This document shows positions 41,501-51,103 of a stretch of DNA of 52,501 nucleotides, one piece after another. The translations under genes were made by a program, and so were the position numbers. Position 1 is the first letter of the stretch. Every line of letters starts with the position of its first letter. This DNA comes from Actinomycetota bacterium (lineage in GTDB: Bacteria; Actinomycetota; Acidimicrobiia; Acidimicrobiales; Ilumatobacteraceae): positions 1 through 52,501 of the forward strand of contig VGAC01000013.1 in assembly GCA_016870865.1 (NCBI GenBank), written 5' to 3'. The notes under the pieces are model-generated. The model did no database searches, was not told the origin of the DNA, and was given only the letters and a program-made list of their open reading frames with translations.

Positions 41501-42247
41501 ATGAAGACCGCGATCGTGACGGGAGCCGCAGGGGGCATCGGCAACTCGATCTGCCAGCGACTCGGCCTCGAGGGATTTCGGGTGGTGCGCGTCGACGTCG
41601 CCGGGCCCGACATCGACCTCCCCCTCGATATCACCGATGCATCGGCCGTTGACACCGCGATCGCGGCACTCGACCACGCGCCGGATGTCGTGGTGAACAA
41701 CGCCGGCATCGTTCGCTTTGGACCGCTCCTGAGCATGTCGCACGCTGACTTTCGCGCGGTCGTCGACGTCAATCTCATCGGAACCTTCAACGTTGCCCGT
41801 GCTGCTGCCGTGCGGATGATCGCCGACGGCATCGCCGGAACGATCATCAACATCACGTCGATGAACGGCGTCGTACCCGGACCGAACGGCGGGTCGTACG
41901 GAGCCACCAAGTCGGCAGTCGCGCTCCTCACCCAACAGATGGCGATCGAATGGGGTTCCCATGGAATCCGGGTCAACGCCATCGCCCCGGGGCTCATCAA
42001 TGCCGGCATGGGAGCCCCCATTTACGCAGACCCAAAGGCGCGTGCGGCGCGCGAGGGTGCGGTCCCGCTCGGCCGACTCGGCTCGGGTGACGACATCGCA
42101 AATGTCGTCGCATTCCTCTGCTCATCGGATGCCTCCTACATCACCGGGCAGAACCTGCTCGTCGATGGTGGCGTCACGATGTCGGTCATCAGCCGCCTTC
42201 CGCGGCCCCAGTCGGTCGACTCCGTCGGCACCGGGCTCACGCGCTGA
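41501..42247 (+). CDS. Short-chain dehydrogenase/reductase, copy 1
   Basis: A 248-residue classical SDR: cofactor loop TGAAGGIG, VNNAGIV, catalytic Ser in NITSMNG, Tyr and Lys in SYGATKS, and PGLINAG after the active site. An acidic residue at the end of strand 2 (VRVDVAG) suggests NAD(H). A G-rich stretch 5-15 nt before ATG 41501 may serve as ribosome-binding site. It shares one base with the next SDR gene, so both are co-translated. Probably oxidises an alcohol intermediate of the cluster's pathway. Confidence 0.92.
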   Translation: MKTAIVTGAAGGIGNSICQRLGLEGFRVVRVDVAGPDIDLPLDITDASAVDTAIAALDHAPDVVVNNAGIVRFGPLLSMSHADFRAVVDVNLIGTFNVARAAAVRMIADGIAGTIINITSMNGVVPGPNGGSYGATKSAVALLTQQMAIEWGSHGIRVNAIAPGLINAGMGAPIYADPKARAAREGAVPLGRLGSGDDIANVVAFLCSSDASYITGQNLLVDGGVTMSVISRLPRPQSVDSVGTGLTR

Positions 42248-43023
42248 TGCGACCCGTGGAGGACCTCTCCGTTGTCGTCACGGGCGGCGGGTCCGGCATC
42301 GGCGAGGCCATCGCCCGACGATTCGCCCGTGGTGGTGCACGCGTCACGATCTGCGGACGTCGGGAGGAAAAGTTGCGCGCCGTTGCCGAGGACCTCGGCT
42401 CGGCATGCGCCTGGCTCACAGCCGACGTCACCTCGACGACCGACCGTGTCGCCATCGTCGACACCGCCATGCGGCACGGCGGTGCCATCGACGTTCTCGT
42501 CTCCAACGCCGGCAACATGTGGCGCCGTTCCGTCGAAGAGTGGACGGATGAAGGCCTGGCCGGGATTCTCGCCAACAACGTGATCGGGGGGATGATGCTC
42601 ACCCAGGCCGCCCTGCCTCATCTCGTCGCCGCACGCGGAGCGGTGATTTTCGTCGGCAGCATCTACACGAAACGTGCCTATCCGGGGGCCGCCCCGTACG
42701 CCATCAGCAAGGGTGCGGTCGAGACGCTGACCCGCGTCCTGGCCGCCGAACTGGGCCCGCGCGGAGTCCGCGTGAACGCGGTCCGGCCCGGTGCGGTGCC
42801 GACCGAGATCAACGTCAGATCCGGCGATTTCACGCCCGACGAGGCGACGGCGCGACTTGAGTCGATGGCAGCGCACCATGCCCTGGGCCGCATCGGGACC
42901 ACGGAAGAAGTCGCCGAGTGCGTCGAATACCTTGCCCGCGCCGACTGGACCACCGGGGCCGTTGTGAGTGTCGACGGCGGACTGAGTCTGGGCATCATCA
43001 CCGATGAAGCGAAGGAGATCTGA
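42247..43023 (+). CDS. Short-chain dehydrogenase/reductase, copy 2
   Basis: A 258-residue classical SDR with TGGGSGIGEAIARRF, the NADP-favouring Arg pair in ICGRREEK, VSNAGNMW, Ser in FVGSIYTK, and Tyr/Lys in PYAISKG. It is only distantly similar to the neighbouring SDR, and the different cofactor loop suggests a different cofactor. Stop and start overlap with genes on both sides by one base. Confidence 0.92.
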   Translation: MRPVEDLSVVVTGGGSGIGEAIARRFARGGARVTICGRREEKLRAVAEDLGSACAWLTADVTSTTDRVAIVDTAMRHGGAIDVLVSNAGNMWRRSVEEWTDEGLAGILANNVIGGMMLTQAALPHLVAARGAVIFVGSIYTKRAYPGAAPYAISKGAVETLTRVLAAELGPRGVRVNAVRPGAVPTEINVRSGDFTPDEATARLESMAAHHALGRIGTTEEVAECVEYLARADWTTGAVVSVDGGLSLGIITDEAKEI

Positions 43024-44246
43024 TGGAAACCTTCACCGTGACCTCCTACGAAGATGCACGCGACGTGTACCGACAGAAGGATCTTCGCCAGGCACTCTAC
43101 GACGCGGGCGAAATCGTGATGGGTGGGGTTCTCGTCAACCTCCACGGTGACGAACACCGCGCGCGGCGCCGTCTCGAGAACAGGTTGTTTCGTCGCGAGA
43201 CCCTCGTGCGTTACGAGCGTGACTACTTCCCCGGCATCATCGACGACACACTTGCGCCGCACGTCAGCCACGGCTCGGTCGAGCTCGTCCATCTGTCCCA
43301 CCAACTGATGATGAACCTCGCCGCGCTCAACGCCGGGGTCGACCGACCACTTGGCACCCCCGAGGAAACCAACAGGTTGTATTCCTACATGATGAAGTTC
43401 ATCGAGGGGGCTACCCTGGCCCACACGCTCCGCGACCCCGACGCGGTGAAGTCGGAAGTCCGTGACTCGATGGGCCGTTTCGAGGCCGAGTTTCTCGCAC
43501 CATCGATCGCCAGGCGGCATGAGTTGATCCGCGGATGGCGGGCGGGCGAAATAGGCGAGGACGCACTTCCACTCGACATTCTCACGGTGCTGCTGCGCAA
43601 CGAAGACTCGCTCCACATCGACCAGCAGACGTTGGTTCGGGAGATTGCCTTCTTTCTCCTGGCGGGGGCCCACACATCGGCGACCGCGTTCGTGCGCACG
43701 ATCGACAACCTCTTTTCATGGCTCGCCAAACACCCCGAGGATGCCGAACTCGTGCGAACGAATCGTGAATTCGTTCAACACGCCGTCTACGAGACGATCC
43801 GGCTCAATCCCTCCAGTCCAACCGGAATGCGACGGGCCCTGGCTGACGTGGTGCTGCGGAACGGCACCGTGGTGCCCGCCGGCTCGAGCGTCGTCATCGA
43901 CCTCATGTCGGTCAACCGGGACAAGTCGGTATTCGGTGCTGATGCCGCCGAGTTCAATCCTCACCGTGGCGAACAGGCTTCGGGTGTGAGCCGCTGGGGT
44001 CTGTCGTTCGGATCCGGCATGCATGCGTGCATCGGACAAGAACTCGCCGCCGGCCTCAACGAACGGTCCGCGGACACCGCCGACTACGAATACGGCCTCT
44101 CGACCGTGGCGGTCCAGGCGATGTTCGACCGCGGCGTGAGACCCGACGCGACCCGGCCCGCGGCAATCGATACCGCGACGAGTCGGCCCTATTGGTCGTC
44201 CTACCACGTGCTGTTCGGTCCCTCCGCCGCAGGGATGCGTGGCTGA
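43023..44246 (+). CDS. Cytochrome P450, copy 1
   Basis: A soluble bacterial P450 of 407 residues. Heme-contact HRARRR lies in the C helix (45-50); the I-helix motif is AGAHTS (214-219), with His217 where Asp or Glu is usual; ETIR (257-260) is the ExxR motif; and FGSGMHACIGQE holds the heme-thiolate Cys336. P450s insert one oxygen from O2 into a substrate using electrons from a ferredoxin; a 3Fe-4S ferredoxin gene is nearby. It overlaps the second P450 gene by 8 nt. Confidence 0.92.
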   Translation: METFTVTSYEDARDVYRQKDLRQALYDAGEIVMGGVLVNLHGDEHRARRRLENRLFRRETLVRYERDYFPGIIDDTLAPHVSHGSVELVHLSHQLMMNLAALNAGVDRPLGTPEETNRLYSYMMKFIEGATLAHTLRDPDAVKSEVRDSMGRFEAEFLAPSIARRHELIRGWRAGEIGEDALPLDILTVLLRNEDSLHIDQQTLVREIAFFLLAGAHTSATAFVRTIDNLFSWLAKHPEDAELVRTNREFVQHAVYETIRLNPSSPTGMRRALADVVLRNGTVVPAGSSVVIDLMSVNRDKSVFGADAAEFNPHRGEQASGVSRWGLSFGSGMHACIGQELAAGLNERSADTADYEYGLSTVAVQAMFDRGVRPDATRPAAIDTATSRPYWSSYHVLFGPSAAGMRG

Positions 44247-45465
44247 GACCTTGCGCCTCGGGTCGTGGGCCGCGGCTCGCGAAGCGCTGCGCCACCGCGA
44301 TCTACGCCAGGGTCTCTACGACGAGGGTCGGGCGCTCATGGACGGCGTCGTCGTGAACCTCCATGGCGGACCCCACACCGAGCGGCGGCGGCTCGAAAAC
44401 CGCCTCTTTCGGCGCGACACCTTCGCCTACTGGGAGGCCGAGCTGATTCCGGTGCTCCTTCGTGAAACCCTCGCAACCCATCGGGCGGACCACCCCGACG
44501 TCGACATCGTGCCCGTCGTGCGCCACGCCATGTTGCGCCTCGCGGCCTGCGTCGCCGGCCTCGACATCGGTGCCGATACAGCCGACTTCCTCCGCCTTGC
44601 CGGGCTGATGACACGACTTGCCTCGGCCTCGACGGTCGTCCACGCAACCGGGGACAAGACGACCATCGTCGCCGACGGACTCGCCGCACTCGATGAGTTC
44701 AAGTCGGCGTTTCTCGCGCCGGCTTGGGCCCGTCGTGAGACGTTGATCCAGGACGTCCGTGCCGGCAAGCGACAAGAGAGCGACCTGCCGCGCGACGTTC
44801 TCACCTTGCTCCTTGCGGCCCGCGCGGACCACGACCTGTCGAGCGGTGACATCGAACGTGAGGTTGCCTACTTTCCGTGGGTTGGTTCGCATTCCACATC
44901 GATCGCGCTCGTTCACGCTCTGCACCATTGCTTCGAAGCCGATGCCCGGGGACCGGGACTGATCGACGCCCTCGTCGCGACACCCGAACTTCTCCAACGC
45001 TTCGTCCATGAATCGCTGCGACTCCATCCAGCCAGTCCCGAGGCGGTGCGGCGCGCGGTGTCCGACGGGCAACTGCCAACCGGCGAACGTTTCGCGGCCG
45101 GGGACACCGTCGTCGTCGACATGTTCGCCGCGAACACCGACAAGGCCGTGTTCGGTGACGACGCCGATCGGTTCGACCCCACGCGGACCATCCCGGTCGG
45201 CGTGACGCCGTGGGGTCTCACCTTTGGGTCGGGTTTTCATGCCTGCCTCGGCCAGGAACTCGCGGGCGGACTGCCGCCCGGTCAGTCCGATGGTGATCGG
45301 CTGTTCGGGGCCATCACCGTGATGATCTCCACCCTTCTCACAGCGGGTGCTCAACGTTCCACACGACATCCTCCGGTACGCGACGAACGCACCACTCGAC
45401 CGGTTTGGCGCTCCTACCACGTCGTCTTCGAAGACCACGTCGCGCGCGAAAGGAACCCCTCATGA
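44239..45465 (+). CDS. Cytochrome P450, copy 2 (divergent paralogue)
   Basis: A 408-residue paralogue of the preceding P450, sharing the N-terminal pattern DLRQ.LYD.G and LENRLFRR. Heme Cys336 lies in FGSGFHACLGQE and the ExxR motif is ESLR (258-261). The I-helix reads VGSHST (215-220): the Ala is Val, the acid is His and the Thr shifts by one, so oxygen activation may be altered. GTG 44239 overlaps the first P450 gene. The two proteins may act as a pair or as a heterodimer; this is speculation. Confidence 0.88.
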   Translation: MAETLRLGSWAAAREALRHRDLRQGLYDEGRALMDGVVVNLHGGPHTERRRLENRLFRRDTFAYWEAELIPVLLRETLATHRADHPDVDIVPVVRHAMLRLAACVAGLDIGADTADFLRLAGLMTRLASASTVVHATGDKTTIVADGLAALDEFKSAFLAPAWARRETLIQDVRAGKRQESDLPRDVLTLLLAARADHDLSSGDIEREVAYFPWVGSHSTSIALVHALHHCFEADARGPGLIDALVATPELLQRFVHESLRLHPASPEAVRRAVSDGQLPTGERFAAGDTVVVDMFAANTDKAVFGDDADRFDPTRTIPVGVTPWGLTFGSGFHACLGQELAGGLPPGQSDGDRLFGAITVMISTLLTAGAQRSTRHPPVRDERTTRPVWRSYHVVFEDHVARERNPS

Positions 45466-46478
45466 GCACACCTTTTGATGTCGTCGACGTTCACGCCCAC
45501 ATCCTGCTGCCCGGGGTGATGGGTACTTGTGGGCACGCCGGACCCGAAATGGGCGTCCGTCCGGACGGTACCCAATTCTTCCGCGCCGGTGACTACGTCC
45601 TTGAAAACGTGAAGTTCATCGACAGTCCGTTTTCCGATGCCCAAAAACGGATCGAGCACATGGACCAGATGGGAATACGGCAACAACTCGTGTCGCCGAA
45701 CCCGATCACGTTCTTCTACCACCAGCCCGCAACCGAAGCGATCCGCTTCAACCAGCGTACGAACGACGAGATCGCGGAGATCTGCCGCCACAATCCACGA
45801 CTCGTCGGCGCAGCCGGCCTGCCCATGCAGGATCCGGAGGCCGCGTGCGCAGAACTGCACCGCGCCGTGACCGAACTGGGTCTCAAGAGTTCGTACATCG
45901 GCGCCGACGTCACCGGCGTGCCGCTCTCCGACCGACGTTGGAGCGACCTCTGGGCCGAACACGAGACGCTCGGCGTGCCGCTCGTCGTTCATCCCGAACC
46001 TCGCACCGTCTCACGGGCACCGGATCCCATCTTTGGTCCGTGGGACATGGACATCATCCTCGGTTTCGCCGTCGATGAAACACTCGCCGTTGCCCACCTG
46101 CTCTTTGGCGGGGTGCTCGACCGACATCCCCGACTGCACGTGCACGTCGCCCACGGCGGTGGATTTGCTCCATTCCAGAAGGGTCGACTCGAGGCGGCCC
46201 TAGAACGTCGTCCGTGGGGCAAGGGCCTCTTGCAGCGTGGCTTCGACGAACAATGGGCACAAATGTCGTTCGACACGGCGGTTCACCGCACCGACGCGCT
46301 CGACTTCCTCGTACGCACCGAAGGCGCGGATCGCGTGCTTCTCGGCAGCAACTTCGCGGGTTGGGACCTCGAGGAGAAGTACCTCGAAAAGATCACTTCA
46401 CTCGGCCTGTCGCAAGTGGACACAGCGAAAATCCTCGGGGGCAACGCCCGACGTATCTTTGCCATCACCGCCGTTTAG
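45462..46478 (+). CDS. Amidohydrolase_2 family protein (ACMSD/5-carboxyvanillate decarboxylase type)
   Basis: A 338-residue TIM-barrel metal hydrolase or decarboxylase. It starts with the metal motif VDVHAHILLPG (His11, His13), has LVVHPEP and HVHVAHGGG with further metal His residues, and GSNFAGWDLEEK near the end. The group contains ACMSD and gamma-resorcylate decarboxylases, which act on carboxylated ring or ring-cleavage compounds. ATG 45462 overlaps the P450 stop (ATGA). It is the last gene of the run and meets the ferredoxin gene with a 4-nt convergent overlap. Confidence 0.87.
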   Translation: MSTPFDVVDVHAHILLPGVMGTCGHAGPEMGVRPDGTQFFRAGDYVLENVKFIDSPFSDAQKRIEHMDQMGIRQQLVSPNPITFFYHQPATEAIRFNQRTNDEIAEICRHNPRLVGAAGLPMQDPEAACAELHRAVTELGLKSSYIGADVTGVPLSDRRWSDLWAEHETLGVPLVVHPEPRTVSRAPDPIFGPWDMDIILGFAVDETLAVAHLLFGGVLDRHPRLHVHVAHGGGFAPFQKGRLEAALERRPWGKGLLQRGFDEQWAQMSFDTAVHRTDALDFLVRTEGADRVLLGSNFAGWDLEEKYLEKITSLGLSQVDTAKILGGNARRIFAITAV

Positions 46479-46705
46479 TGCAGTGACAGCGGCACACCGT
46501 CGGTGCCGTACACGATGATCGCCTCACCGGGACAGTCCCGCGCGATGCGCAACAGTTTCGTCTCTGCAACTTCACTCACTGCAACGCCAACCGTGGCGAG
46601 TTCATCGTCATCGAAGACGAATGCGCCGGGGGCGTCGCCCACGCAGCGCCCCGAACTAATGCACGTTTCGCGATTGATGACGACGCGGTAACCGTGTCCG
46701 GTCAC
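46475..46705 (-). CDS. 3Fe-4S ferredoxin
   Basis: A 76-residue ferredoxin with the pattern Cys15-x5-Cys21 and a distant Cys58-Pro (CISSGRC, RDCPGEAI), the arrangement of actinobacterial single-cluster 3Fe-4S ferredoxins that feed P450s. It overlaps the CoxM-like gene by 4 nt, so it is expressed with the molybdenum hydroxylase operon although its natural clients, two P450s, lie on the opposite strand next door. Confidence 0.9.
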   Translation of the reverse strand: MTGHGYRVVINRETCISSGRCVGDAPGAFVFDDDELATVGVAVSEVAETKLLRIARDCPGEAIIVYGTDGVPLSLH

Positions 46706-47523
46706 CGGTACCCCGCGGCCAGCAGCGCACGCTTGGTCAAAACCGAGGCGAGGTGCCGTCGGTAGTCGGCATTCGCATTGAGGTCCTCGGGTGGGTTTGT
46801 GCCATCGGCGGCGAGCGCCGCAACCGCGTCGACACCCGCTCCGCTCGCCAAGGCCCGCGAGGCGGCATCGGCACGACGCGGCGCGCTGCCCATGTTGACC
46901 AGTGCTATGCCGGGCTGGTCGCCGGCCTGCACCGCGACACCGACGATCGCATAGTCCATCGAACGTCGCACGAACTTCTCGTAGCCGAAGCCCGCACCAG
47001 TTCGCTTCGGAAACTCGATTGCGGTGAGGATTTCATCCGGCCCGACCGCGGTTTCGAGGAAGTCGACGAAGAAGTCCCCGGCCGCGACACGCCGTTCGCC
47101 GCCCGCACCGGTGACAACCATCGTTGCCCCCGTTGCCAGGGCCACCGACGGCAGATCGGCCGCGGGGTCCCCGTGGACGAGTGAACCACCGATCGTTCCA
47201 CGGTTGCGTACCTGCGGGTCGCCGACAAGAGCGGCAACGTGTGCGAGAAGCGGAACGTGTTGCGCCACGACCTTGGAGCGTTCAACGACACGGTGACGTG
47301 TCAGCGCACCGATACGCAGCACGGGGCCCGTGTCGGTGATTTCCTGCAACTCGGCGATGCCACTGATGTCGATGAGAGTGGATGGGGACACGAGGCGCAG
47401 CTTCATCAGCGGGACGAGCGAATGGCCCCCCGCGAGAAGCTTCGCATCGTCACAAGACGCCAGGAGCTGGAGGGCTTCTGCCACCGAACCCGCCTGCTTG
47501 TAGTCGAAACGTGCCGGGATCAT
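46702..47523 (-). CDS. FAD-binding subunit of xanthine dehydrogenase-family enzyme (CoxM-like)
   Basis: The medium subunit of a molybdenum hydroxylase, 273 residues. FAD contacts are [15 protein letters not shown] and [21 protein letters not shown], the two classical CoxM motifs; the C-terminal domain has [15 protein letters not shown]. It passes electrons from the iron-sulfur subunit to an external acceptor. ATG 47523 is chosen because it overlaps the small-subunit stop as ATGA. Confidence 0.93.
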   Translation of the reverse strand: MIPARFDYKQAGSVAEALQLLASCDDAKLLAGGHSLVPLMKLRLVSPSTLIDISGIAELQEITDTGPVLRIGALTRHRVVERSKVVAQHVPLLAHVAALVGDPQVRNRGTIGGSLVHGDPAADLPSVALATGATMVVTGAGGERRVAAGDFFVDFLETAVGPDEILTAIEFPKRTGAGFGYEKFVRRSMDYAIVGVAVQAGDQPGIALVNMGSAPRRADAASRALASGAGVDAVAALAADGTNPPEDLNANADYRRHLASVLTKRALLAAGYR

Positions 47524-48023
47524 GCCCACTCACCCGCCCCTCCGTTGGTCGATGCCCACTGCACGGCACGGACAATCGTCTCGTATCCGGTGCAACGGCA
47601 CAGATTGCCTTCGAGGGCTTCGCGGATCTCGTGCTCGTTGGGTTTCGGGTTCTCGACGAGCAATGCGGTGCTCGCCATGATCATGCCCGGCGTGCAGTAA
47701 CCGCACTGCAGGCCGTGCTCCTGGCGAAACCCCTCCTGGACCGGGCTAAAGCCACCACTCCCGTTGCCGACCCCTTCGACCGTCGTGACCTTGTGACCGT
47801 TGGCCTGAACCGCGAGTACCGTGCAGGATTTTGCGGCCTCGTTGTCGATGAGCACCGTGCAAGCCCCGCAATTCGAACTGTCACAGCCGACGTGTGTACC
47901 CGTCAGACGGGCTTGTTCACGAAGGAAGTGCACGAGCAGTGTGCGGGGCTCGACCTCGTCGCTTACTTGGCGACCATTCACGGTGACGGTGACGTGGGTT
48001 GTATGCGTTTCGATCGTGCTCAC
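47520..48023 (-). CDS. 2Fe-2S subunit of xanthine dehydrogenase-family enzyme (CoxS-like)
   Basis: The small subunit, 167 residues, with two clusters. The plant-type cluster is bound by Cys47, Cys52, Cys55 and Cys67 ([10 protein letters not shown] and SC); the second by Cys107, Cys110, Cys142 and Cys144 (CGYC, CRC). It relays electrons from the molybdenum site to FAD. GTG 48023 overlaps the large-subunit stop as GTGA; the longer open frame upstream lies inside the large-subunit gene. The last two subunits and the ferredoxin follow in order. Confidence 0.94.
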   Translation of the reverse strand: MSTIETHTTHVTVTVNGRQVSDEVEPRTLLVHFLREQARLTGTHVGCDSSNCGACTVLIDNEAAKSCTVLAVQANGHKVTTVEGVGNGSGGFSPVQEGFRQEHGLQCGYCTPGMIMASTALLVENPKPNEHEIREALEGNLCRCTGYETIVRAVQWASTNGGAGEWA

Positions 48024-50332
48024 TTCGACCCCCTCAGGATTGACCAGATTTTTTGCGGTGTTGCCGGCATGTCGATGTGCTTGACGCCGAGATGACTCAG
48101 GGCATCGACAACCGCGTTGATGACGGCCGGCGGCGCCCCAACCGACCCCGACTCGCCGACGCCCTTCGCGCCGAGCGTGTTGCTGGGATTCAAAGTGACG
48201 GTGCGTCCACTCACGTAGCCGGGAAGGTCGGAGGCAGCAGGCACCAGATAGTCGATGAGGGTCGCGGTTCGCGGCACCCCGGACTCGTCGTACTGCATGT
48301 GTTCGTAGAGGGCCTGGGCGATTCCCTGGGCGACCCCACCGTGCACCTGGCCTTCGACGAGCATCGGGTTGATCACCGTTCCGCAATCGTCGACGAGGTA
48401 CATGTTGCGAATCTCGACTCGGCCAGTTTCGCGGTCGATTTCAACGACGCAGCAGTACGCACCAGAAGGAAAACTGAAGTTGGGCACCTGCTGGAAGACG
48501 GTTGCGTCGAGCGACCCGGGCTCCATACCGGCGGGCAACTCGAGCGGTTGAAAGCTCTTCCACGCGACCTGTGACCACGGCACCGACTTCGACGGGGTTC
48601 CACGAACGTGGAACTCCTCGTTCTCGACGACTATGTCGTCTTCGGTCGCCTCGAGAAGGTGCGCCGCGATTTTCTTTGCGCGCTCGAACACCCGGGTGCT
48701 CGCCGTCTTGACACCCTCGCCCCCGACGGCAACGGCACGCGAGCCCATCGTCCCGATGCCCTGCGGTATGACGGCCGTGTCGCCATGGCGAACGCTGATC
48801 CGGTCGAAGTCGATACCGAGTTGGTCGGCGGCGATCTGGGCGAACGTGGTGACGGTGCCCTGGCCGTGCGGCGAGGCGCCGGTGTAGATGATCGCGCTTC
48901 CGTCGGGCTGCACGCGCACCTGTGCGGACTCCCAGGATGCCAGGTGTCCGAACGCCTCGAGTGATCCGGGGGGGCCGAAGCCCGCGATCTCGAGCCACGA
49001 CGAGAAGCCGACACCGAGCAGTTTTGCGGTCGGATCAGCCAGTCGTGCCGCCTGCTCGGCCTTGAGTGCCGCGTAGTCGACGTGGCGCAGCAACTCGTCG
49101 AGGGCACCCGCGAAGTTTCCGCTGTCGTACACCGCGAGGGGACTGTGCGTCTGGTACGGGAAGCCGTCGGCGGGAATGAAGTTCGTCTTGCGCACGTCGA
49201 TCGGGTCGACGCCTGTTTCGTCGGCGACAAGGTCGATGACGCGCTCGATCATGTACGAAGCTTCCGGTCGACCCGCACCGCGGTATGCCGCGACAGGAGT
49301 TGTGTTCGTGACGACGTTGCGCCACGACACCGCGACTTTCGGAATCTTGTAGCAGCCCGCCGACATTGCCGTGGTGAGAACCGGCAAGCCCATTCCGGTC
49401 GCATCGGGATACGCGCCCTGGTCCTGGGTGACCTGCACCTGCAGGGCGAGAATCCTGCCCGAGTCGTCGAACGCGACGTCGACCTTGTGTTCCTGGGCAC
49501 GGCCGTGGAACATCGCAACCATGCACTCACTGCGTGTCTGGGTGTACTTGACGGGGCGGCCGAGTGCACGCGACAACGCCGCCGCGAGGAAGATCTCCGA
49601 TGCAAAGTTGATCTTGGCTCCGAAACCGCCGCCGACATCGGGTGCGATCACACGCGTCGTGTCCTGGGAGATCCCGAAGAACGCGGCGATCGTGTTGCGA
49701 AGATGGTGGGGGGCCTGGAACGCCGCCCAGACGGTGAGTCCCGCCGGTCCCCAATCGGCAAGAACCACGTTTGGCTCGATGGGCACCGGCGCACAGCGGT
49801 TGTTGACCAGTGAGAGGCTCGCGGTGTGGGGGGCGGCGGCGAACTCCGCCGACAGGTCCTGCGTGTAGTCCTGGAAAAAAACGGTGTTGCCCTGGAGAAC
49901 CGGGTGGATCATCGGTGCATCGGGGGCGAGCGCCTGGGCAAGTGACGCCACCGCGGGCAGCGACTCGTAGTCGACGATGACCGCCTCGGCAGCGTCGGCG
50001 GCGGTGTAACGATCGGCCGCCACGACAACCGCGATGACGTCACCGACGAAACGGGCGACGTCGCCGGTGATGAGAGGCATGTCCATACCGGGCAGGCTCG
50101 ACGGACGGGCCGGCAAAGTGGCGATGTCGGCAGCGGTCCAGACTGCAAGGACACCCTCCATCGCCCGCGCACCCGAGGTGTCGACTGCAACGATGCGCGC
50201 ATGAGGTTCGGTGCTCCGCACCACCGCCATGAAGGCACAAGCCGCCGGCGCCAGGTCATCCACGTACTGTCCCTGCCCGGTTATCAGATTCGGGTCTTCC
50301 TTGCGCAGAACCCTGGCACCAATCAGCGACAT
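48020..50332 (-). CDS. Molybdenum-binding large subunit, form II CoxL / aldehyde oxidase-like
   Basis: The catalytic subunit of a molybdenum hydroxylase, 770 residues. Molybdopterin loops include [11 protein letters not shown] (230-240) and [16 protein letters not shown]; the active-site Glu727 lies in [12 protein letters not shown]. The active-site loop reads AYRGAGR (349-355), the form II signature, and not the AYxCSFR of true aerobic CO dehydrogenase, so the enzyme more likely hydroxylates an aldehyde or N-heterocycle. A GGGAGGGAA ribosome-binding site precedes ATG 50332. The order CoxL-CoxS-CoxM-ferredoxin, each overlapping by 4 nt, forms one operon. Confidence 0.93.
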   Translation of the reverse strand: MSLIGARVLRKEDPNLITGQGQYVDDLAPAACAFMAVVRSTEPHARIVAVDTSGARAMEGVLAVWTAADIATLPARPSSLPGMDMPLITGDVARFVGDVIAVVVAADRYTAADAAEAVIVDYESLPAVASLAQALAPDAPMIHPVLQGNTVFFQDYTQDLSAEFAAAPHTASLSLVNNRCAPVPIEPNVVLADWGPAGLTVWAAFQAPHHLRNTIAAFFGISQDTTRVIAPDVGGGFGAKINFASEIFLAAALSRALGRPVKYTQTRSECMVAMFHGRAQEHKVDVAFDDSGRILALQVQVTQDQGAYPDATGMGLPVLTTAMSAGCYKIPKVAVSWRNVVTNTTPVAAYRGAGRPEASYMIERVIDLVADETGVDPIDVRKTNFIPADGFPYQTHSPLAVYDSGNFAGALDELLRHVDYAALKAEQAARLADPTAKLLGVGFSSWLEIAGFGPPGSLEAFGHLASWESAQVRVQPDGSAIIYTGASPHGQGTVTTFAQIAADQLGIDFDRISVRHGDTAVIPQGIGTMGSRAVAVGGEGVKTASTRVFERAKKIAAHLLEATEDDIVVENEEFHVRGTPSKSVPWSQVAWKSFQPLELPAGMEPGSLDATVFQQVPNFSFPSGAYCCVVEIDRETGRVEIRNMYLVDDCGTVINPMLVEGQVHGGVAQGIAQALYEHMQYDESGVPRTATLIDYLVPAASDLPGYVSGRTVTLNPSNTLGAKGVGESGSVGAPPAVINAVVDALSHLGVKHIDMPATPQKIWSILRGSK

Positions 50333-50378
50333 GTTGTTCCCTCCCCCGAGTTCGGCGATACGCCTGCGACTGCTGCCG

Positions 50379-51089
50379 TCATGCTAGGCGTGAGACCGTC
50401 GCCGCGTCGCCCCCGCCCGCCCAGGCCACCAAGCGACGCACGAGGCGCGCGTGGGTTGGTTCTCCCAGCGAGACGCCGTCGTGCCCGAGCGAGCTGTAGG
50501 CGCGGCGGCCGCCGTGCGAATCGCAAACCCAGACCGTCGGAAACTCTCCCTCGGGGCCGTCGGACGACATGAGCACCTCGGAGCCCGGTCGCGCAACGAT
50601 CTCGCAATAGCGCTCGTCTATGACCTCGAGTGTGTCGATCCCGGCGACGACGGGGTGGTTTCCCGCCTGCGGGCGGCGGTCGACGCGCATGGCCGCAGGG
50701 GCCGGATGCCAACTGCGGCCCCATGTCCAGTCACCGCCGATGACGCCCGGCCACCCCTCCCAGTCGGTGAAGCACAAGAGGCCGGTATGCAGCGCGCACA
50801 GGCCGCGACCGGCGTCGAGGTGGCGCGCGACGGCATCACGCAGGTCCCCCGGTGTGGTGCGGGCCCACTCCGCACGCTGCTCATCGGTGTACCTCGCATC
50901 GGTCATGGTGAACCAACAGGCATAGACCGTGAGGACGTCGAATTGACCGGAGTTCAACTGACGCGCGGCATCGCCCAGGTCGTCGACAATGGCGCTGGTG
51001 GCCACGGGTGAGAGCACACCGGCGAGTACTGCCGACGACGACGGGAAGTTGTGCGCCCATCCACCCGTGAGGATGAGATTCCGGAGCAC
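50379..51089 (-). CDS. ThuA-like domain protein
   Basis: A 236-residue protein of the ThuA (trehalose-utilisation) group with a class I glutamine amidotransferase-like fold: NLILTGGWAHNFPSS, FDVLTVYACWFTM, GRGLCALHTGLLCFTDWEGW and GHDGVSLGEPTHARLV. ThuA proteins are linked to sugar (3-keto-glycoside) metabolism, but the role here is unknown. It starts 14 nt after the ATPase stop, so it is co-transcribed with it. Confidence 0.8.
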   Translation of the reverse strand: MLRNLILTGGWAHNFPSSSAVLAGVLSPVATSAIVDDLGDAARQLNSGQFDVLTVYACWFTMTDARYTDEQRAEWARTTPGDLRDAVARHLDAGRGLCALHTGLLCFTDWEGWPGVIGGDWTWGRSWHPAPAAMRVDRRPQAGNHPVVAGIDTLEVIDERYCEIVARPGSEVLMSSDGPEGEFPTVWVCDSHGGRRAYSSLGHDGVSLGEPTHARLVRRLVAWAGGGDAATVSRLA

Positions 51090-51103
51090 TGCGGGCGCTC
51101 CCG

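Noticed and set aside
44302-45438. Minus-strand open frame of 378 codons opposite the second P450
   Set aside because: Composition is that of a reverse-complemented high-GC gene, with no domain, and the P450 on the plus strand has all family motifs.
48020-50332. True aerobic carbon monoxide dehydrogenase
   Set aside because: The active-site loop is AYRGAGR, the form II type, without the Cys-containing AYxCSFR loop of CO-oxidising form I enzymes.
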